The notes: a model not told the origin generated them from the sequence alone. A stretch of DNA of 64,000 nucleotides from Sandaracinobacteroides saxicola (GCF_014117445.1 NZ_CP059851.1:2604001-2668000); one strand, 5' to 3'; counted from the first letter of the stretch, positions 50,992 through 60,733 are shown. Translations and numbers: made by a program.

Positions 50992-51530
50992 CAATCGTCC
51001 GGTCCCAGCGACGGGTCCAGATCGCGCGGCCGCACGAACCGCGTCAACCGCCCCTTGCCCTCGGCCGCCTCTGCCCAGCGCGCGCCCTCAAAGACAATCT
51101 CCGCCAGCGTCGCGGTCGGATATTTCTTGTAGGCCTCCGCCCGCAATGGCGCATCATCCTCCGGTGTCGCGATCAGCGCCAGATCCTCCAGCCCGGGGTT
51201 GTGCCCCACCAGCAGCAGGCGCCCGGTGGCATCGCTTTCCGCCTGCACCAGGTCGAACAGCGTCACCGCGCTGGCCATGTAGATGCGCCGGTCGAACGTC
51301 ACCTGAAGCCTGCCGCCCAGGCCCTCCTCCAACCCCTCGATGGTCTGCCGGATGCGCAGCGCCGGCGAGGCGATGATGCGGTCGAACGCCAGGCCCTCGT
51401 CACGCAGATAGCGCCCCATGCGCACCGCCGCGCGCCGCCCCCGGCCGTTCAGCGGCCGGTCGAAATCGGTCTCCACCGGATCGTCCCAGCTGGATTTCGC
51501 GTGCCGCAACAAGCTCAGCGTGCGCATCAT
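50991..51530 (-). CDS. Histidine phosphatase, SixA-like
   Basis: A 179-residue protein of the phosphoglycerate-mutase fold with RHG-type motif LLRHAKSSWDDP at the N-terminus (phosphohistidine nucleophile) and VGHNPGLEDL in the second half. SixA-type enzymes remove phosphate from phosphohistidines or other substrates. The ATG at 51528-51530 overlaps the helicase stop by 4 bp. The TGA at 50991-50993 is the very edge of the inverted-repeat element, so the element probably inserted here without damaging the protein. Confidence 0.88.
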   Translation of the reverse strand: MMRTLSLLRHAKSSWDDPVETDFDRPLNGRGRRAAVRMGRYLRDEGLAFDRIIASPALRIRQTIEGLEEGLGGRLQVTFDRRIYMASAVTLFDLVQAESDATGRLLLVGHNPGLEDLALIATPEDDAPLRAEAYKKYPTATLAEIVFEGARWAEAAEGKGRLTRFVRPRDLDPSLGPDD

Positions 51531-54232
51531 GCCTCCCTGCTCCCCCCGATCATGCTTACGGGTGCGCCATCGCCGGCGCAACCGGCGCCGATGAACCCGC
51601 TCACACTTTCCACAGCCTCCCCCAGGGTCACCCGCTCGATTCCCACCTCGGGTGGAAAGGCGTTCAGCAGCCGGCTCGGCACCGCCGGCCCCAGCAGCAC
51701 GAACACCCCCCGGTCATCCGCCCGCCGGATGAGGCGCCCGAACGCCTGCGCCAGCCGCCGCCGCACCAGCGCGTCCTCGTACGCGGCACCGCCATTCGCC
51801 GCCCGCCGCGCCGCATGCAGCACCGTCGGCCGGCTCCACGGCAGTCCTTCCAGCACCACCTGCCGCAGGCTCTCGCCCGGCACGTCCACGCCGTCGCGCA
51901 GCGCATCCGTCCCGAACAGGCTGGCGCGCGGGTCGGCGCGGAACAGGTCCACCAGCGTGCCTGCGTCCACCGGATCGACATGCTGCGCGAACAGCGGCAG
52001 GCCCTGCCGCGCCAGCGTGTCCGCCAGCCGCGCATGGACGCTGCGCAGCCGCGAAATCGCCGTGAACAGCCCCAGCGTGCCGCCACCGCTCGCCGCGATC
52101 AGCCTGGCATAGGCATTGGCCAGCGCCGCCACATCGCCACGCTTCACGTCGGTCACGATCAGCACCCTGGCCTGGCGTGCATAGTCGAACGGGCTCGCCA
52201 CCTGGAAATGCCGCGGCACCACCGCCAGATGCGCCTCCCCCACCCCCTGCTCGCCCAGCGTCGCGCTGGTTACCACCACGCCATGCGCCGGCGCCAGCAC
52301 CGCGTCGGCCAGCGGCTTGGTCGGGTCCAGCCAGTGCCGCCGCACGCCGGTGTCCAGTTCCCGCCCCTCGTGCCGCACCAGCTCGAACCAGTCGACGAAC
52401 GCCGGATTGCCCGCCCCGCCGATCCGCGCCAGCAGCGCCCCCCACGCCGCGAGCAACTGCTGCCGCAGCAACAGCCCGTCGCTCGCCGACGTCACCCGCG
52501 CGAACGCCGCCGCATCCAGCCAGTCCGGCGGCTCGTCCAGCACGCTGAGCAACCGCGCCCGCAGCCGCGCGCACGCCTGCCCCAACCGCTCCAGCGCCCC
52601 CGCCGCGGCCTGCGCCGCCTCCACCAGCGCGCCGGGCGGATCGGCGATCTCCGTCTCCAGGGTGAAGCCGCTCTCCACCCCCTCGGCCCGCGTCAGCACG
52701 ACATCCCGCACCGCCGCCAGCAGCGCCTCCACCGGGCCGTCGGGAACCCCCTCCCCCAGCCGCCCCAGCCAGCCATCGCCGGGCAGGGCCCGCGCCGCGC
52801 CCGCCACCGCCTCCAGCGCCGCCGCCCCCGCCTCGTCATAGCTGCTCACGTCCAGCAGCCGCGCCGCCAACCCCCGCCGCCGGCCGCGGGCATTGCGTTC
52901 CGGCCCCAGCAGCCAGCGCCGCAGCTCGATCGCCTCCGCCCCCGTCAGCGCCAGCGCGAACGCCCCGTCCGCCGCATCCGCCAGATGATGCCCCTCGTCG
53001 AACACCAGCCGCTCCAGCCCCTGCCCCTCGGCCCGCCCGCGCACGGCGTTCGCCATCACCAGCGCATGGTTGGCGATCACCAGGTCGGCGCCGGCGCTCG
53101 CCCGCACCGCCCGCTCGATGAAACAGGATCGGTAGTGCGGGCAGGCGGCATAGACGCACTCCCCCCGCCGGTCGGTCAGCGCCGGCCCCGCCCCCCGGCT
53201 GAACAGGCCCGGCAGCCACCCCGGCAGGTCGCCGCCCACCATGTCGCCATCGCGGGAGTATCGCGCGAACCGCGCCACCAGATGCGCGAACACCCCCGCG
53301 CGCCCGGTGAAGGCGCCCTGCATCGCATCCTCCAGGTTCAGCAGGCAGAGGTAATTCTCGCGGCCTTTTCTCACCACCACCCGCTGTGCCCGTTCGCCGG
53401 CGTCCGGAAACAGCGCCACCGTCTCGGCATCCAGCTGCCGCTGCAACGCCCGCGTGAAGGTCGAAAGCCACACCGCGCCGCCGCTCTTCGCCGCATAGTC
53501 CGCCGCCGGCGCCAGATAGCCCAGCGTCTTGCCGATGCCCGTCCCCGCTTCCGCCACCACCATGTTCGGGCCGTCGGCGGACAGCCGCGGCGCGAACGCA
53601 TGCGCCACCGCCCGCGCATAGCCCCGCTGGCCTTCGCGCACCTCCCGCCGCTCCCCCCGCAGCGCGTCGAGCGCCGCATCCACGTCGCCCACGCCCTGCA
53701 CCACCGGGCGGGGTTTCGGCCTGGGCGCCGTCTCCTCCCACTTGCGAAGGCTCTCGAACAGCCCCGGCTCCCGCGCCTCCGGCCTTGCGATCCGCTCCAG
53801 CAGCAGCGGTGCCCAGCCCCAGCCCAGCCGCGCCAGCGACTGCGCGCTGTTCCACGCTCCCGCGCGCGCCGCCCAATCCGGCGGCGCCACCCGCGCCAGC
53901 AGCGCGCCGGCCGCCTGCCGCAGGAACAGCGCCTCTGCCGCGCCATCCGCCGGCATCGCCAGCCCCAGCCACCCCGCCAGCCCCGCTGCGGAGGGCACCA
54001 CGAACCGCGCCGGTGCCACGAAAGCGAACAGCTCCAGCACATCCAGCCCGGACAGCGCCGGATAGCCCAACCGCGCCGCCGTCACCGGCGCGTTCAGCAA
54101 CAGGTGCGGGGTATCGGCGGCCCGCGCCATCGCCTCCCGCCGGTCGGCCTGGCCCACCCGGCCGTCCGGCCCTGCCAGCCAGATGCCGGCATGGCTTGCC
54201 ACCAGCGCGGGGTATGGCAAAGGGGCGCTCAT
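51527..54232 (-). CDS. ATP-dependent DNA helicase, DinG/Rad3-type with Fe-S cluster
   Basis: A 901-residue SF2 helicase. The N-terminal 215 residues are an added region. Walker A is AGTGIGKT (about 230), the Fe-S cysteines are one in NYLCLLN and three in GECVYAACPHYRSCF, the DEAD-like box is DEGHH, and the C-terminal helicase motifs include FGTDALRDGVDVPG and QAFGRLIRR. It unwinds 5'-to-3' in damage or R-loop repair. The start at 54230-54232 shares bases with the divergent lysK ATG. The next gene (sixA) overlaps by 4 bp. Confidence 0.92.
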   Translation of the reverse strand: MSAPLPYPALVASHAGIWLAGPDGRVGQADRREAMARAADTPHLLLNAPVTAARLGYPALSGLDVLELFAFVAPARFVVPSAAGLAGWLGLAMPADGAAEALFLRQAAGALLARVAPPDWAARAGAWNSAQSLARLGWGWAPLLLERIARPEAREPGLFESLRKWEETAPRPKPRPVVQGVGDVDAALDALRGERREVREGQRGYARAVAHAFAPRLSADGPNMVVAEAGTGIGKTLGYLAPAADYAAKSGGAVWLSTFTRALQRQLDAETVALFPDAGERAQRVVVRKGRENYLCLLNLEDAMQGAFTGRAGVFAHLVARFARYSRDGDMVGGDLPGWLPGLFSRGAGPALTDRRGECVYAACPHYRSCFIERAVRASAGADLVIANHALVMANAVRGRAEGQGLERLVFDEGHHLADAADGAFALALTGAEAIELRRWLLGPERNARGRRRGLAARLLDVSSYDEAGAAALEAVAGAARALPGDGWLGRLGEGVPDGPVEALLAAVRDVVLTRAEGVESGFTLETEIADPPGALVEAAQAAAGALERLGQACARLRARLLSVLDEPPDWLDAAAFARVTSASDGLLLRQQLLAAWGALLARIGGAGNPAFVDWFELVRHEGRELDTGVRRHWLDPTKPLADAVLAPAHGVVVTSATLGEQGVGEAHLAVVPRHFQVASPFDYARQARVLIVTDVKRGDVAALANAYARLIAASGGGTLGLFTAISRLRSVHARLADTLARQGLPLFAQHVDPVDAGTLVDLFRADPRASLFGTDALRDGVDVPGESLRQVVLEGLPWSRPTVLHAARRAANGGAAYEDALVRRRLAQAFGRLIRRADDRGVFVLLGPAVPSRLLNAFPPEVGIERVTLGEAVESVSGFIGAGCAGDGAPVSMIGGSREA

Positions 54233-55844
54233 GCAGACCGGTTACAGCAGCTTCTCCGCCGATGAAATGGCCGCGCTTCGCACCGAGGCCGGCATCAGCA
54301 AGGCCTGGCCGTTCGAGGAAGCGCGCAAGCTGATCGCCCGCTACCCGCAGGGCTTCCCCGCCGCCGGCGTGGTCTTCGAAACTGGCTATGGCCCCAGCGG
54401 CCTGCCGCACATCGGCACCTTCGGAGAGGTCGTCCGCACCACCATGGTGCGCAACGCCTTCACCCTGCTCTGCCCCGGCATCCCCACCCGGCTGATCGCC
54501 TTTTCGGACGACATGGACGGCATGCGCAAGGTGCCGCCGCATCTCCCCAATCAGGACATGCTGACCGCCGCGCTCGGCCAGCCGCTGACCTCGGTGCCCG
54601 ACCCCTTCGGCACCCACGCCAGCTTCGGCGCGCACAACAATGCCCGGCTGATGGCCTTCCTTGACGGCTTCGGCTTCGATTACGAGTTCCTCAGCTCGAC
54701 CGACTGCTACCGCTCCGGCCGCTTCGACGCGACACTCCTGCGCATCCTCGAACACTATCAGGCCGTCACCGACGTCATCCTCCCCACCCTCGGCCCCGAC
54801 CGCCGCGCCACCTACTCCCCCTTCCTGCCGCTCTGCCCGCGCACCGGCCGCGTTCTCCAGGTGCCGATCACCGCGCACGATGCCACGGCGGGCACCGTCA
54901 GCTATACCGACCCGGAAACCGGTGAAAGCGTCACCGTCCCCGTCACCGGCGGCGCCTGCAAGCTGCAATGGAAGCCCGATTGGGCGATGCGCTGGGTGGC
55001 GCTCGGCATCGATTACGAGATGTCCGGCAAGGACCTGATCGACAGCGTCACGCTCGCCAGCCGCATCGTCCGTGTCCTGGGGGAGCGCCCGCCCGAGGGC
55101 TTCAACTACGAGCTGTTCCTGGATGAAGGCGGCCAGAAGATCAGCAAGACCAAGGGCAACGGCCTCACCATCGAGGATTGGCTGCGCTACGCCGAACCCG
55201 AAAGCCTGGCGCTCTACATGTATCAGCAGCCGCGCCAGGCGAAGAAGCTGCACCTGGGCGTCATCCCGCGCGCGGTCGAGGATTATGAGAAGTTCGCCGC
55301 CGCCTTCCCCGCGCAGCCCGCCAAGGAACGCCTCGGCAACCCTGCCTTCCACATCCACGGCGGCGCGCCGCCCTCGAACGACCGCCCCGTCAGCTTCGGG
55401 CTGCTGCTGCACCTCGTCGCCGTTGTGGGCAGCAGCGATCCGGCCATGCTGCGCGCCTATCTGAAACGCTACGCGCCCGATTGCGACCCCGTCGCCGACC
55501 CGAAACTGTCGGCCATGGTCGATCATGCCATCGCCTTCCACCACGACCATATCGCCCCCACCCTGCACCGCCGCGCGCCCACCGGGATCGAACGGCAGGC
55601 GCTCGCCGCGCTCGACCAGTGGCTGGCCGCCAACCCCACGGCCGATGCCGAGGCGATCCAGTTCGAAATCTACGAGACCGGCAAGCGCTTCGGCTTCGAT
55701 CCGCTGCGCGCCTGGTTCGCCGCGCTCTATGAAACCCTGCTCGGCAGCCCGCAGGGCCCGCGCATGGGCACCTTCATCGCGCTCTACGGCATCGGCGAAA
55801 CCCGCGCGCTCATCGCCTCCGCCCTCGAAAAGGTCCCCGCATGA
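54231..55844 (+). CDS. lysS: Lysyl-tRNA synthetase, class I
   Basis: A 537-residue class I enzyme (LysK type). It has the HIGH-type motif GPSGLPHIGTFGE near residue 55 and KISKTKGNGLT (KMSKS) near residue 305. It charges tRNA-Lys; many alphaproteobacteria use this class instead of class II. ATG 54231 is chosen because its N-terminal MQTGYSSFSADEMAALR is the start of the domain. The start lies within the first codon of the divergent helicase, so each promoter must be inside the other's coding region. The next gene overlaps by 4 bp. Confidence 0.92.
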   Translation: MQTGYSSFSADEMAALRTEAGISKAWPFEEARKLIARYPQGFPAAGVVFETGYGPSGLPHIGTFGEVVRTTMVRNAFTLLCPGIPTRLIAFSDDMDGMRKVPPHLPNQDMLTAALGQPLTSVPDPFGTHASFGAHNNARLMAFLDGFGFDYEFLSSTDCYRSGRFDATLLRILEHYQAVTDVILPTLGPDRRATYSPFLPLCPRTGRVLQVPITAHDATAGTVSYTDPETGESVTVPVTGGACKLQWKPDWAMRWVALGIDYEMSGKDLIDSVTLASRIVRVLGERPPEGFNYELFLDEGGQKISKTKGNGLTIEDWLRYAEPESLALYMYQQPRQAKKLHLGVIPRAVEDYEKFAAAFPAQPAKERLGNPAFHIHGGAPPSNDRPVSFGLLLHLVAVVGSSDPAMLRAYLKRYAPDCDPVADPKLSAMVDHAIAFHHDHIAPTLHRRAPTGIERQALAALDQWLAANPTADAEAIQFEIYETGKRFGFDPLRAWFAALYETLLGSPQGPRMGTFIALYGIGETRALIASALEKVPA

Positions 55845-56599
55845 AAGCCTTGGCTGTCGCCGCCGCCCTGCTGCTCGCCACGCCCGCGCTCGCCGGCCCG
55901 GCCGCGGACGCCTTCCGCGCCGGCAACTGGCCAGCGGTCATCACCGCCGGCCGCGCCGAAGCCACGCCCGACGCTCTCGTTCTCGCCGGCCGGGCGCAGA
56001 CCGTCGTCGCCGTCTATCAGACGGCCGACAAGGCCCGCGTCCGCACCCTGCTCGCCGCCGCCGAAGCCGATTTCGCCGCCGCCGAAAAGCGCGACCCCGC
56101 CAATCTGGACGCCATCCTGCAACGCGGGATCGCCGTCGGCTACGCCGCCAAGCTCGACCGTTCGCCGGGCGGTGCCAAGACCGCGCGCCGGGCCTTCGAA
56201 CATGTGCTCTCCAAACGCCCGAACGACGCTGTCGCGCTCGCCGCCATGGGCGGCTGGCACGGCGAATCGGTGGCCACGCTCGGCAGCTTCATCGCCGGCA
56301 CCGTGCTCGGCGCCAAACGCGCCGACAGTGTCCGCTTCTTCGACCGCGCCATCGCCGCCGACCCCACGTCGCCCGTCCATCCCACCTTCTACGCCAGCAC
56401 GCTGCTCGCGCTGGACGCCGACAATGCCGCGAAGGCCCGCACGCTGCTGGAGCGCGCCGACAAGGCGACTGCGAAAGACGGCTTCGAAGCCCTCCTGCAA
56501 CGCCAGGCCCGCGAAATCCTCGCGCCGCTCGCCAAGGGCGACATCAAAACCGCCCGCGCCACCGCCCAACGCATCGGCCCGCTGGGCACCGTCCGCTGA
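55841..56599 (+). CDS. Secreted TPR-like helical protein
   Basis: A 252-residue protein with a signal peptide (MKALAVAAALLLATPALA) and repeated helical pairs, such as ADFAAAEKRDPANLDAILQRG and FDRAIAADPTSPVHPTFYAS, that fit tetratricopeptide repeats (D-P at turn positions). It is presumably a periplasmic adaptor. Start overlaps lysS stop by 4 bp (ATGA). Confidence 0.75.
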   Translation: MKALAVAAALLLATPALAGPAADAFRAGNWPAVITAGRAEATPDALVLAGRAQTVVAVYQTADKARVRTLLAAAEADFAAAEKRDPANLDAILQRGIAVGYAAKLDRSPGGAKTARRAFEHVLSKRPNDAVALAAMGGWHGESVATLGSFIAGTVLGAKRADSVRFFDRAIAADPTSPVHPTFYASTLLALDADNAAKARTLLERADKATAKDGFEALLQRQAREILAPLAKGDIKTARATAQRIGPLGTVR

Positions 56600-56767
56600 C
56601 CACACCCCTCCCGTTCACGGGAGGGGCGACTCGGCAAAGCCGAGCGGGGGTGGGCCTCTTCCCCCAAACGCTCGCGGATGGGACAGGCTGTCGAGCCCCT
56701 CCCCCGCATGCGGGGGAGGTGTCGGCGCAGCCGACGGAGGGGGCCAGCACCGCCGGCACCGTTCAGC
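56600..56767. repeat. Two REP-like hairpin units
   Basis: Unit 1: CCCCTCCCG/CGGGAGGGG (56605-56613 with 56618-56626) then CTCGGC/GCCGAG (56630-56635 with 56639-56644). Unit 2: a perfect 22-bp palindrome (56698-56719), then GTCGGC/GCCGAC (56721-56726 with 56730-56735). Both consist of a C-rich palindrome followed by a short GC stem and a G-rich end, the same plan as the block at 14430-14720, but the sequences differ. No gene is present. The hairpins may act as bidirectional terminators between convergent genes. Confidence 0.6.
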
Positions 56768-58048
56768 CTACCGCACGACCACCCCACCCTTCATCACGAA
56801 CGCCACCGTCTTCAACGCCGTCACATCGCTCAGCGGATCCCCCGCCACGGCAATGATGTCCGCCGCCATCCCCGGCTTCAGCGCCCCCACCTGGTCCTTC
56901 AGACCGAGCAGGTCGGCCGCATTCACCGTCGCCGCGGCAATCGCGCTCGCCGGCGTCATCCCGAACTGCACCATCAGCTCGAACTCATCGGCGTTGCGGC
57001 CATGCTTGCTCACCCCCGCGTCGGTGCCGAACGCGATCTTCACGCCGGCCGGCACCGCCTTCGCCAGGCTTTTCCCCGTCACCGAAAGCCGCCATTTCAC
57101 CTTCTCCAGCACGGCGGGCGGATAGGCGTTCGGATCCTTCGCCAGCCGCTCCTTATACCCGTTGATGGTCGACAGCGTCGGCACATAATAGGCCCCCGTC
57201 TGCAGGAACAGCTTGACCGAGGCATCGTCCAGCATCGTCCCATGCTCGATCGAATCGGCGCCCGCCGCCAGCGCCAGATTCATGCCGTCGGCGCCATGCG
57301 CGTGCACAGCCACCTTCTTCCCCGCCAGATGCGCGGCTTCCACGATCGCCTTCGCCTCGTCCGGAAACATCTGCTGGCCGATGCCGGCACCGATCCGGCT
57401 GTTCACCCCGCCGGTGGTCGCGATCTTGATCACATCCACGCCGCGCCGCACCTGCAATCGCACGGCATGGCGGCAGGCATCGGCGCCGTCGCACAGGTTC
57501 GACTGGTCGATCGCCGGATGCAGCTCGTCCGCCAGGCTCAGCGTCGCATCCATATGCCCCGCCGTGACCGAGATGGAGCGCCCGGCGTCGATGATGCGCG
57601 GCCCCATCACCCAGCCGCGCGCCACCGCGTCGCGCAGCGCCAGCGTCGCGCCGCTGCCGTCGCCCAGGTTGCGCACCGTCGTGAACCCGGCGCGCAGCGT
57701 CTTCATGCCGTTCCACTGCGCCCGCAGCGCCGCCATGCCCGGCCCTTCCGTCACCCCCTCGATCAGCGCCGCCTCGCCGCCGGCGTCGCTGTCCAGATGC
57801 ACATGGCAGTCGATCAGGCCGGGCAGCACGAAGCGATCCTTCAGGTCGATCAGCGTCGCCCCCGCCGGCACCGGCGCATGGCCCGCCACCACCGACACGA
57901 TCCTGCCGTCCTCGACGGTGATGGTCGAAGGCCCCTTCGCCGCCGTCCCCGGCACATCCAGCAGCCGCCCGGCATGAATGACCGTCAGCGGCCCGGCGGC
58001 CAGCGGAACCGACAGCGCCAGGGCAACCAATGCAAGGGTGAAACGCAT
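56768..58048 (-). CDS. Secreted metal-dependent amidohydrolase
   Basis: A 426-residue protein with a signal peptide ending PLAAG and an amidohydrolase core: the first metal site DCHVHLD (about 80), carboxylated Lys region KIATTGGVN, HAHGADGM, SIEHGTML and FGTDAGVSKHGRN. It belongs to the imidazolonepropionase/Xaa-Pro dipeptidase-like group and may hydrolyse peptides or cyclic amides in the periplasm. The ATG at 58046-58048 lies 2 bp after the upstream stop, with GGGAGA inside the end of that gene, so it is translated from the epimerase operon. Confidence 0.9.
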   Translation of the reverse strand: MRFTLALVALALSVPLAAGPLTVIHAGRLLDVPGTAAKGPSTITVEDGRIVSVVAGHAPVPAGATLIDLKDRFVLPGLIDCHVHLDSDAGGEAALIEGVTEGPGMAALRAQWNGMKTLRAGFTTVRNLGDGSGATLALRDAVARGWVMGPRIIDAGRSISVTAGHMDATLSLADELHPAIDQSNLCDGADACRHAVRLQVRRGVDVIKIATTGGVNSRIGAGIGQQMFPDEAKAIVEAAHLAGKKVAVHAHGADGMNLALAAGADSIEHGTMLDDASVKLFLQTGAYYVPTLSTINGYKERLAKDPNAYPPAVLEKVKWRLSVTGKSLAKAVPAGVKIAFGTDAGVSKHGRNADEFELMVQFGMTPASAIAAATVNAADLLGLKDQVGALKPGMAADIIAVAGDPLSDVTALKTVAFVMKGGVVVR

Positions 58049-58050
58049 GC

Positions 58051-58890
58051 TCAATCTCCCATCGCCGATACCCGCATCGACAGCGTCGTCACCGCCTCGC
58101 CTCCCGGCGGCAGCGCGATGATGCCGGGCATGCCGGGCTGGTTCAAGGCCGTCGCCGGATGGCTGACCGGCTCGACGCAGAGGAAGGATTCGTCAACCGG
58201 TGCATAGATCACCAGCCAACCATGCGCCGCATGCATGGCAACCCGCAACCCGCCGCCGCTCAGCACCGCGCGCCCGTCATGCCCGGCAAAGACATGATCC
58301 AGCAGCGCGCCATCGTTCAGCCGGGTTGACAGGTCAAACCCCGGTTCACCCATGAAACGGGTCGGCAGAATCTCGCCGTCCGATTCCCACCAGCCGCTGT
58401 GAGCGGCCTGCAACCGCGTGTCCGGATGCCGCACGAACCAGGGATGCAGCCCGAACCCCAGCGGCATCACCCGCGCATCGCGGTTCCGCACCGACAGGCT
58501 GATGTCCAACCTGTCCTCGCCCAGCACAAGGCGTTGCTCCGCCGCATAAATCCACGGCCATTCATCGCCGCCGGCCGCCAGCGTCAGCGTCGCATGATCC
58601 TCGCCGCTGTCCGCCACCGCCCAGGCCCGCTGCCACCCCTGGCCATGGATGGCATGGGGGCTGCCACTCAGGTTCGGCGGCAACGCCACGTCGATGCCGT
58701 CCCATCGGAACCGCCCGTCGCGGATGCGCCCGGTGAAAGGCAGCATCGGAAAACAACCCATCTGCAAGGCATCATCCGCCCCCGCCGGCGCCGGCCGCAG
58801 GATGTCCCGCCCGCGCCAGCGCCACGCTGCGATGCTGCCGCCGACCGCCGGTGCCACGATCAGCTCCTGCTCGCCGTGCACCAACCTCAC
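58051..58890 (-). CDS. Aldose 1-epimerase family protein
   Basis: A 279-residue galactose-mutarotase-like protein. It shows APAVGGSIAAWRWRGRD at the N-terminus, HAIHGQGWQRAW (catalytic His) and LHPWFVRHPDTR (second His), with Glu in LCVEPVSHP. It interconverts sugar anomers. GTG at 58888-58890 overlaps the dapE stop by 4 bp. It sits between dapE and the amidohydrolase in one transcript. Confidence 0.88.
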   Translation of the reverse strand: MRLVHGEQELIVAPAVGGSIAAWRWRGRDILRPAPAGADDALQMGCFPMLPFTGRIRDGRFRWDGIDVALPPNLSGSPHAIHGQGWQRAWAVADSGEDHATLTLAAGGDEWPWIYAAEQRLVLGEDRLDISLSVRNRDARVMPLGFGLHPWFVRHPDTRLQAAHSGWWESDGEILPTRFMGEPGFDLSTRLNDGALLDHVFAGHDGRAVLSGGGLRVAMHAAHGWLVIYAPVDESFLCVEPVSHPATALNQPGMPGIIALPPGGEAVTTLSMRVSAMGD

Positions 58891-60014
58891 GCGAAATAGC
58901 GCCGCAAAATCAGATCATAAGTCGCTGCCAGAGCAGAAAGGTCAGCGATACTGACGCTCTCGTCCACCTTGTGCATCGTGGCGCCCGGCAGGCCGAACTC
59001 CACCACCGGGCACAGCCGCCGGATGAAGCGCGCGTCCGATGTCCCCCCCGTCGTGCTCAGCACCGGTGTTTCGCCCGTCACCGCGGCCACCGCGTCCGCC
59101 ACCAGCGCGGTGAAGCCGCACGGCTCTGTGATGAACGCCTCCCCGCTGATCCGCGTCACCACCTCGGCCAACGGCGCCTCCTCGGCGACCACGCCCTCGA
59201 TCCAGCGTTGCAGGTCGGAACCCCGGTGTTCACTGTTGAAACGGATGTTCAACCGTAAAGCGGCCTGTGCCGGGATCAAGTTGGTGGTCGGGTTGCCCAC
59301 GGAAAGGTCGGTCACCTCCAGGTTGCTGGCATCGAACCAGTCGTTGCCGTCATCCAGCACCCGCGCCTTCAGCCGGTCGGCGATCCGCACCAGCCGCGTC
59401 ACCGGATTGTCCGCCCGCGCCGGATAGGCGACATGCCCCTGCGCGCCATTCACCGTCACCCAGCAGTTCAAGGACCCCCGCCGGCCGATCTTCACCATGT
59501 CCCCCAGCACCCGCGCGCTGGTCGGCTCGCCCACCAGGCAGTGATCGGGCCGGTGGCCGTTCGCCACCATCCAGTCGAGCAGCGGATCGGTGCCGAACGT
59601 CGCCGGCCCCTCCTCGTCCCCGGTGATGATGAACGACAGGCTCCCCGGCGCGCCCCGCGCCACATGGGCGCCCGCCGCCGCCACCATCGCCGCCAGCGCC
59701 CCCTTCATGTCGTTGGCGCCGCGCCCGATCAGCACTCCCTGGTCGACAATCGCGGCGAACGGATCGACGCTCCACCCTGCGCCTGCCGGCACCACGTCGC
59801 TGTGCCCGGCAAAGGCGAAATGCGGCGCGCCCGTGCCTGCCCTTGCAAACAGATTGTCGACCGGCCCGTCGGGTGGCCCGCCGAACCGCAGCCGCTGCGT
59901 CGTGAACCCCAGTCCGCGCAGCGCCGCTTCCAGCACGTCCAGCGCCCCCGCGTCCGCCGGCGTCACGCTGGCGCAGCGGATCAGGGCCTGGGCGAGCGGA
60001 AGCGGATCGAGCAT
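58887..60014 (-). CDS. dapE: Succinyl-diaminopimelate desuccinylase
   Basis: A 375-residue zinc peptidase-like enzyme. Metal ligands are seen in FAGHSDVVPAG (His), GRGANDMKG (Asp) and TGDEEGPA (Glu pair), followed by GRRGSLNCWVTVNGAQGHVAYP and a C-terminal GGTSDARFIRRLCPVVEFGLPG with the final His in TMHKVDE. It produces LL-diaminopimelate for lysine and peptidoglycan. ATG 60014 is the family start; the frame upstream belongs to noncoding DNA and the antisense of a cupin. Confidence 0.95.
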   Translation of the reverse strand: MLDPLPLAQALIRCASVTPADAGALDVLEAALRGLGFTTQRLRFGGPPDGPVDNLFARAGTGAPHFAFAGHSDVVPAGAGWSVDPFAAIVDQGVLIGRGANDMKGALAAMVAAAGAHVARGAPGSLSFIITGDEEGPATFGTDPLLDWMVANGHRPDHCLVGEPTSARVLGDMVKIGRRGSLNCWVTVNGAQGHVAYPARADNPVTRLVRIADRLKARVLDDGNDWFDASNLEVTDLSVGNPTTNLIPAQAALRLNIRFNSEHRGSDLQRWIEGVVAEEAPLAEVVTRISGEAFITEPCGFTALVADAVAAVTGETPVLSTTGGTSDARFIRRLCPVVEFGLPGATMHKVDESVSIADLSALAATYDLILRRYFA

Positions 60015-60059
60015 CCGGCATCTCTTGCGCAACCCGGCGCGCGGGCGCAACCTCCAGCG

Positions 60060-60521
60060 ATGCCGAAAGTCGATCTCGCCAGCCTGCCGCACCTCACCAC
60101 CACCGGTTACCCGCCGCCGTTCGACCGCGCCGTCGCCGGGCGCAGCCGGCAGCAGGTGGCGCTCGCGCTCAGCGATTTCGCCGCCAACCTGATCACGCTC
60201 GCACCCGGTGCCTGGGCCAGCCAGCGCCACTGGCACAGCGCGGAGGACGAGCTGGTGATGATCGTCTCCGGCGAGGCGGTGCTGGTCGAGGATGGTGGCG
60301 AGACCCTGCTGCGCGCCGGCGACATCGCCACCTGGGCAAAGGGCGTTCCCAACGCCCACCACCTGCAGAACCGCAGCGACGCGCCCGTGGTTTTCCTCGC
60401 CGTCGGCCCCGACCGGCCGGGAGAGGACGTCTGCCTCTACCCCGACATCGGCATGCGCTGGAGCGCCGCCGACGGCTATGTCGTCGGCCCGCCCCGGACG
60501 CCGCCGATGAACCCTGAATGA
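60060..60521 (+). CDS. Single-domain cupin protein
   Basis: A 153-residue cupin with ligands in RHWHSAEDELVMIVSGE (His, His, Glu) and a later His in PNAHHLQNRS. A C-terminal extension (EDVCLYPDIGMRWSAADGYVVG) is typical of a sub-group found near amino-acid or auxin-type enzymes. Reaction unknown. It starts 45 bp from the dapE start, in divergent orientation, with CCAGCG before the ATG (weak ribosome site). Confidence 0.82.
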   Translation: MPKVDLASLPHLTTTGYPPPFDRAVAGRSRQQVALALSDFAANLITLAPGAWASQRHWHSAEDELVMIVSGEAVLVEDGGETLLRAGDIATWAKGVPNAHHLQNRSDAPVVFLAVGPDRPGEDVCLYPDIGMRWSAADGYVVGPPRTPPMNPE

Positions 60522-60733
60522 AAATGACGATTCCGACTCGCCCGTGACGGTAAAATGGGCTATGCGCTCAAATCAGGCGTAGTGTCGGTTCGACATTGCC
60601 CGGCCACAGGCGTGTGCCGGCCAATGTGATTCACCTGCCCTCGTCACCGGACAACTCCGGCGGCGTCTGACCAGTGGATCATGCGGCGCGCAGGCGGGGC
60701 AAGGTCGTGTAGAATGAATGAGACGGACAGCGA

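Noticed and set aside
53742-54333. Plus-strand Pro/Ala-rich frames opposite the helicase
   Set aside because: Shadow frames of the helicase; lysK starts cleanly at 54231.
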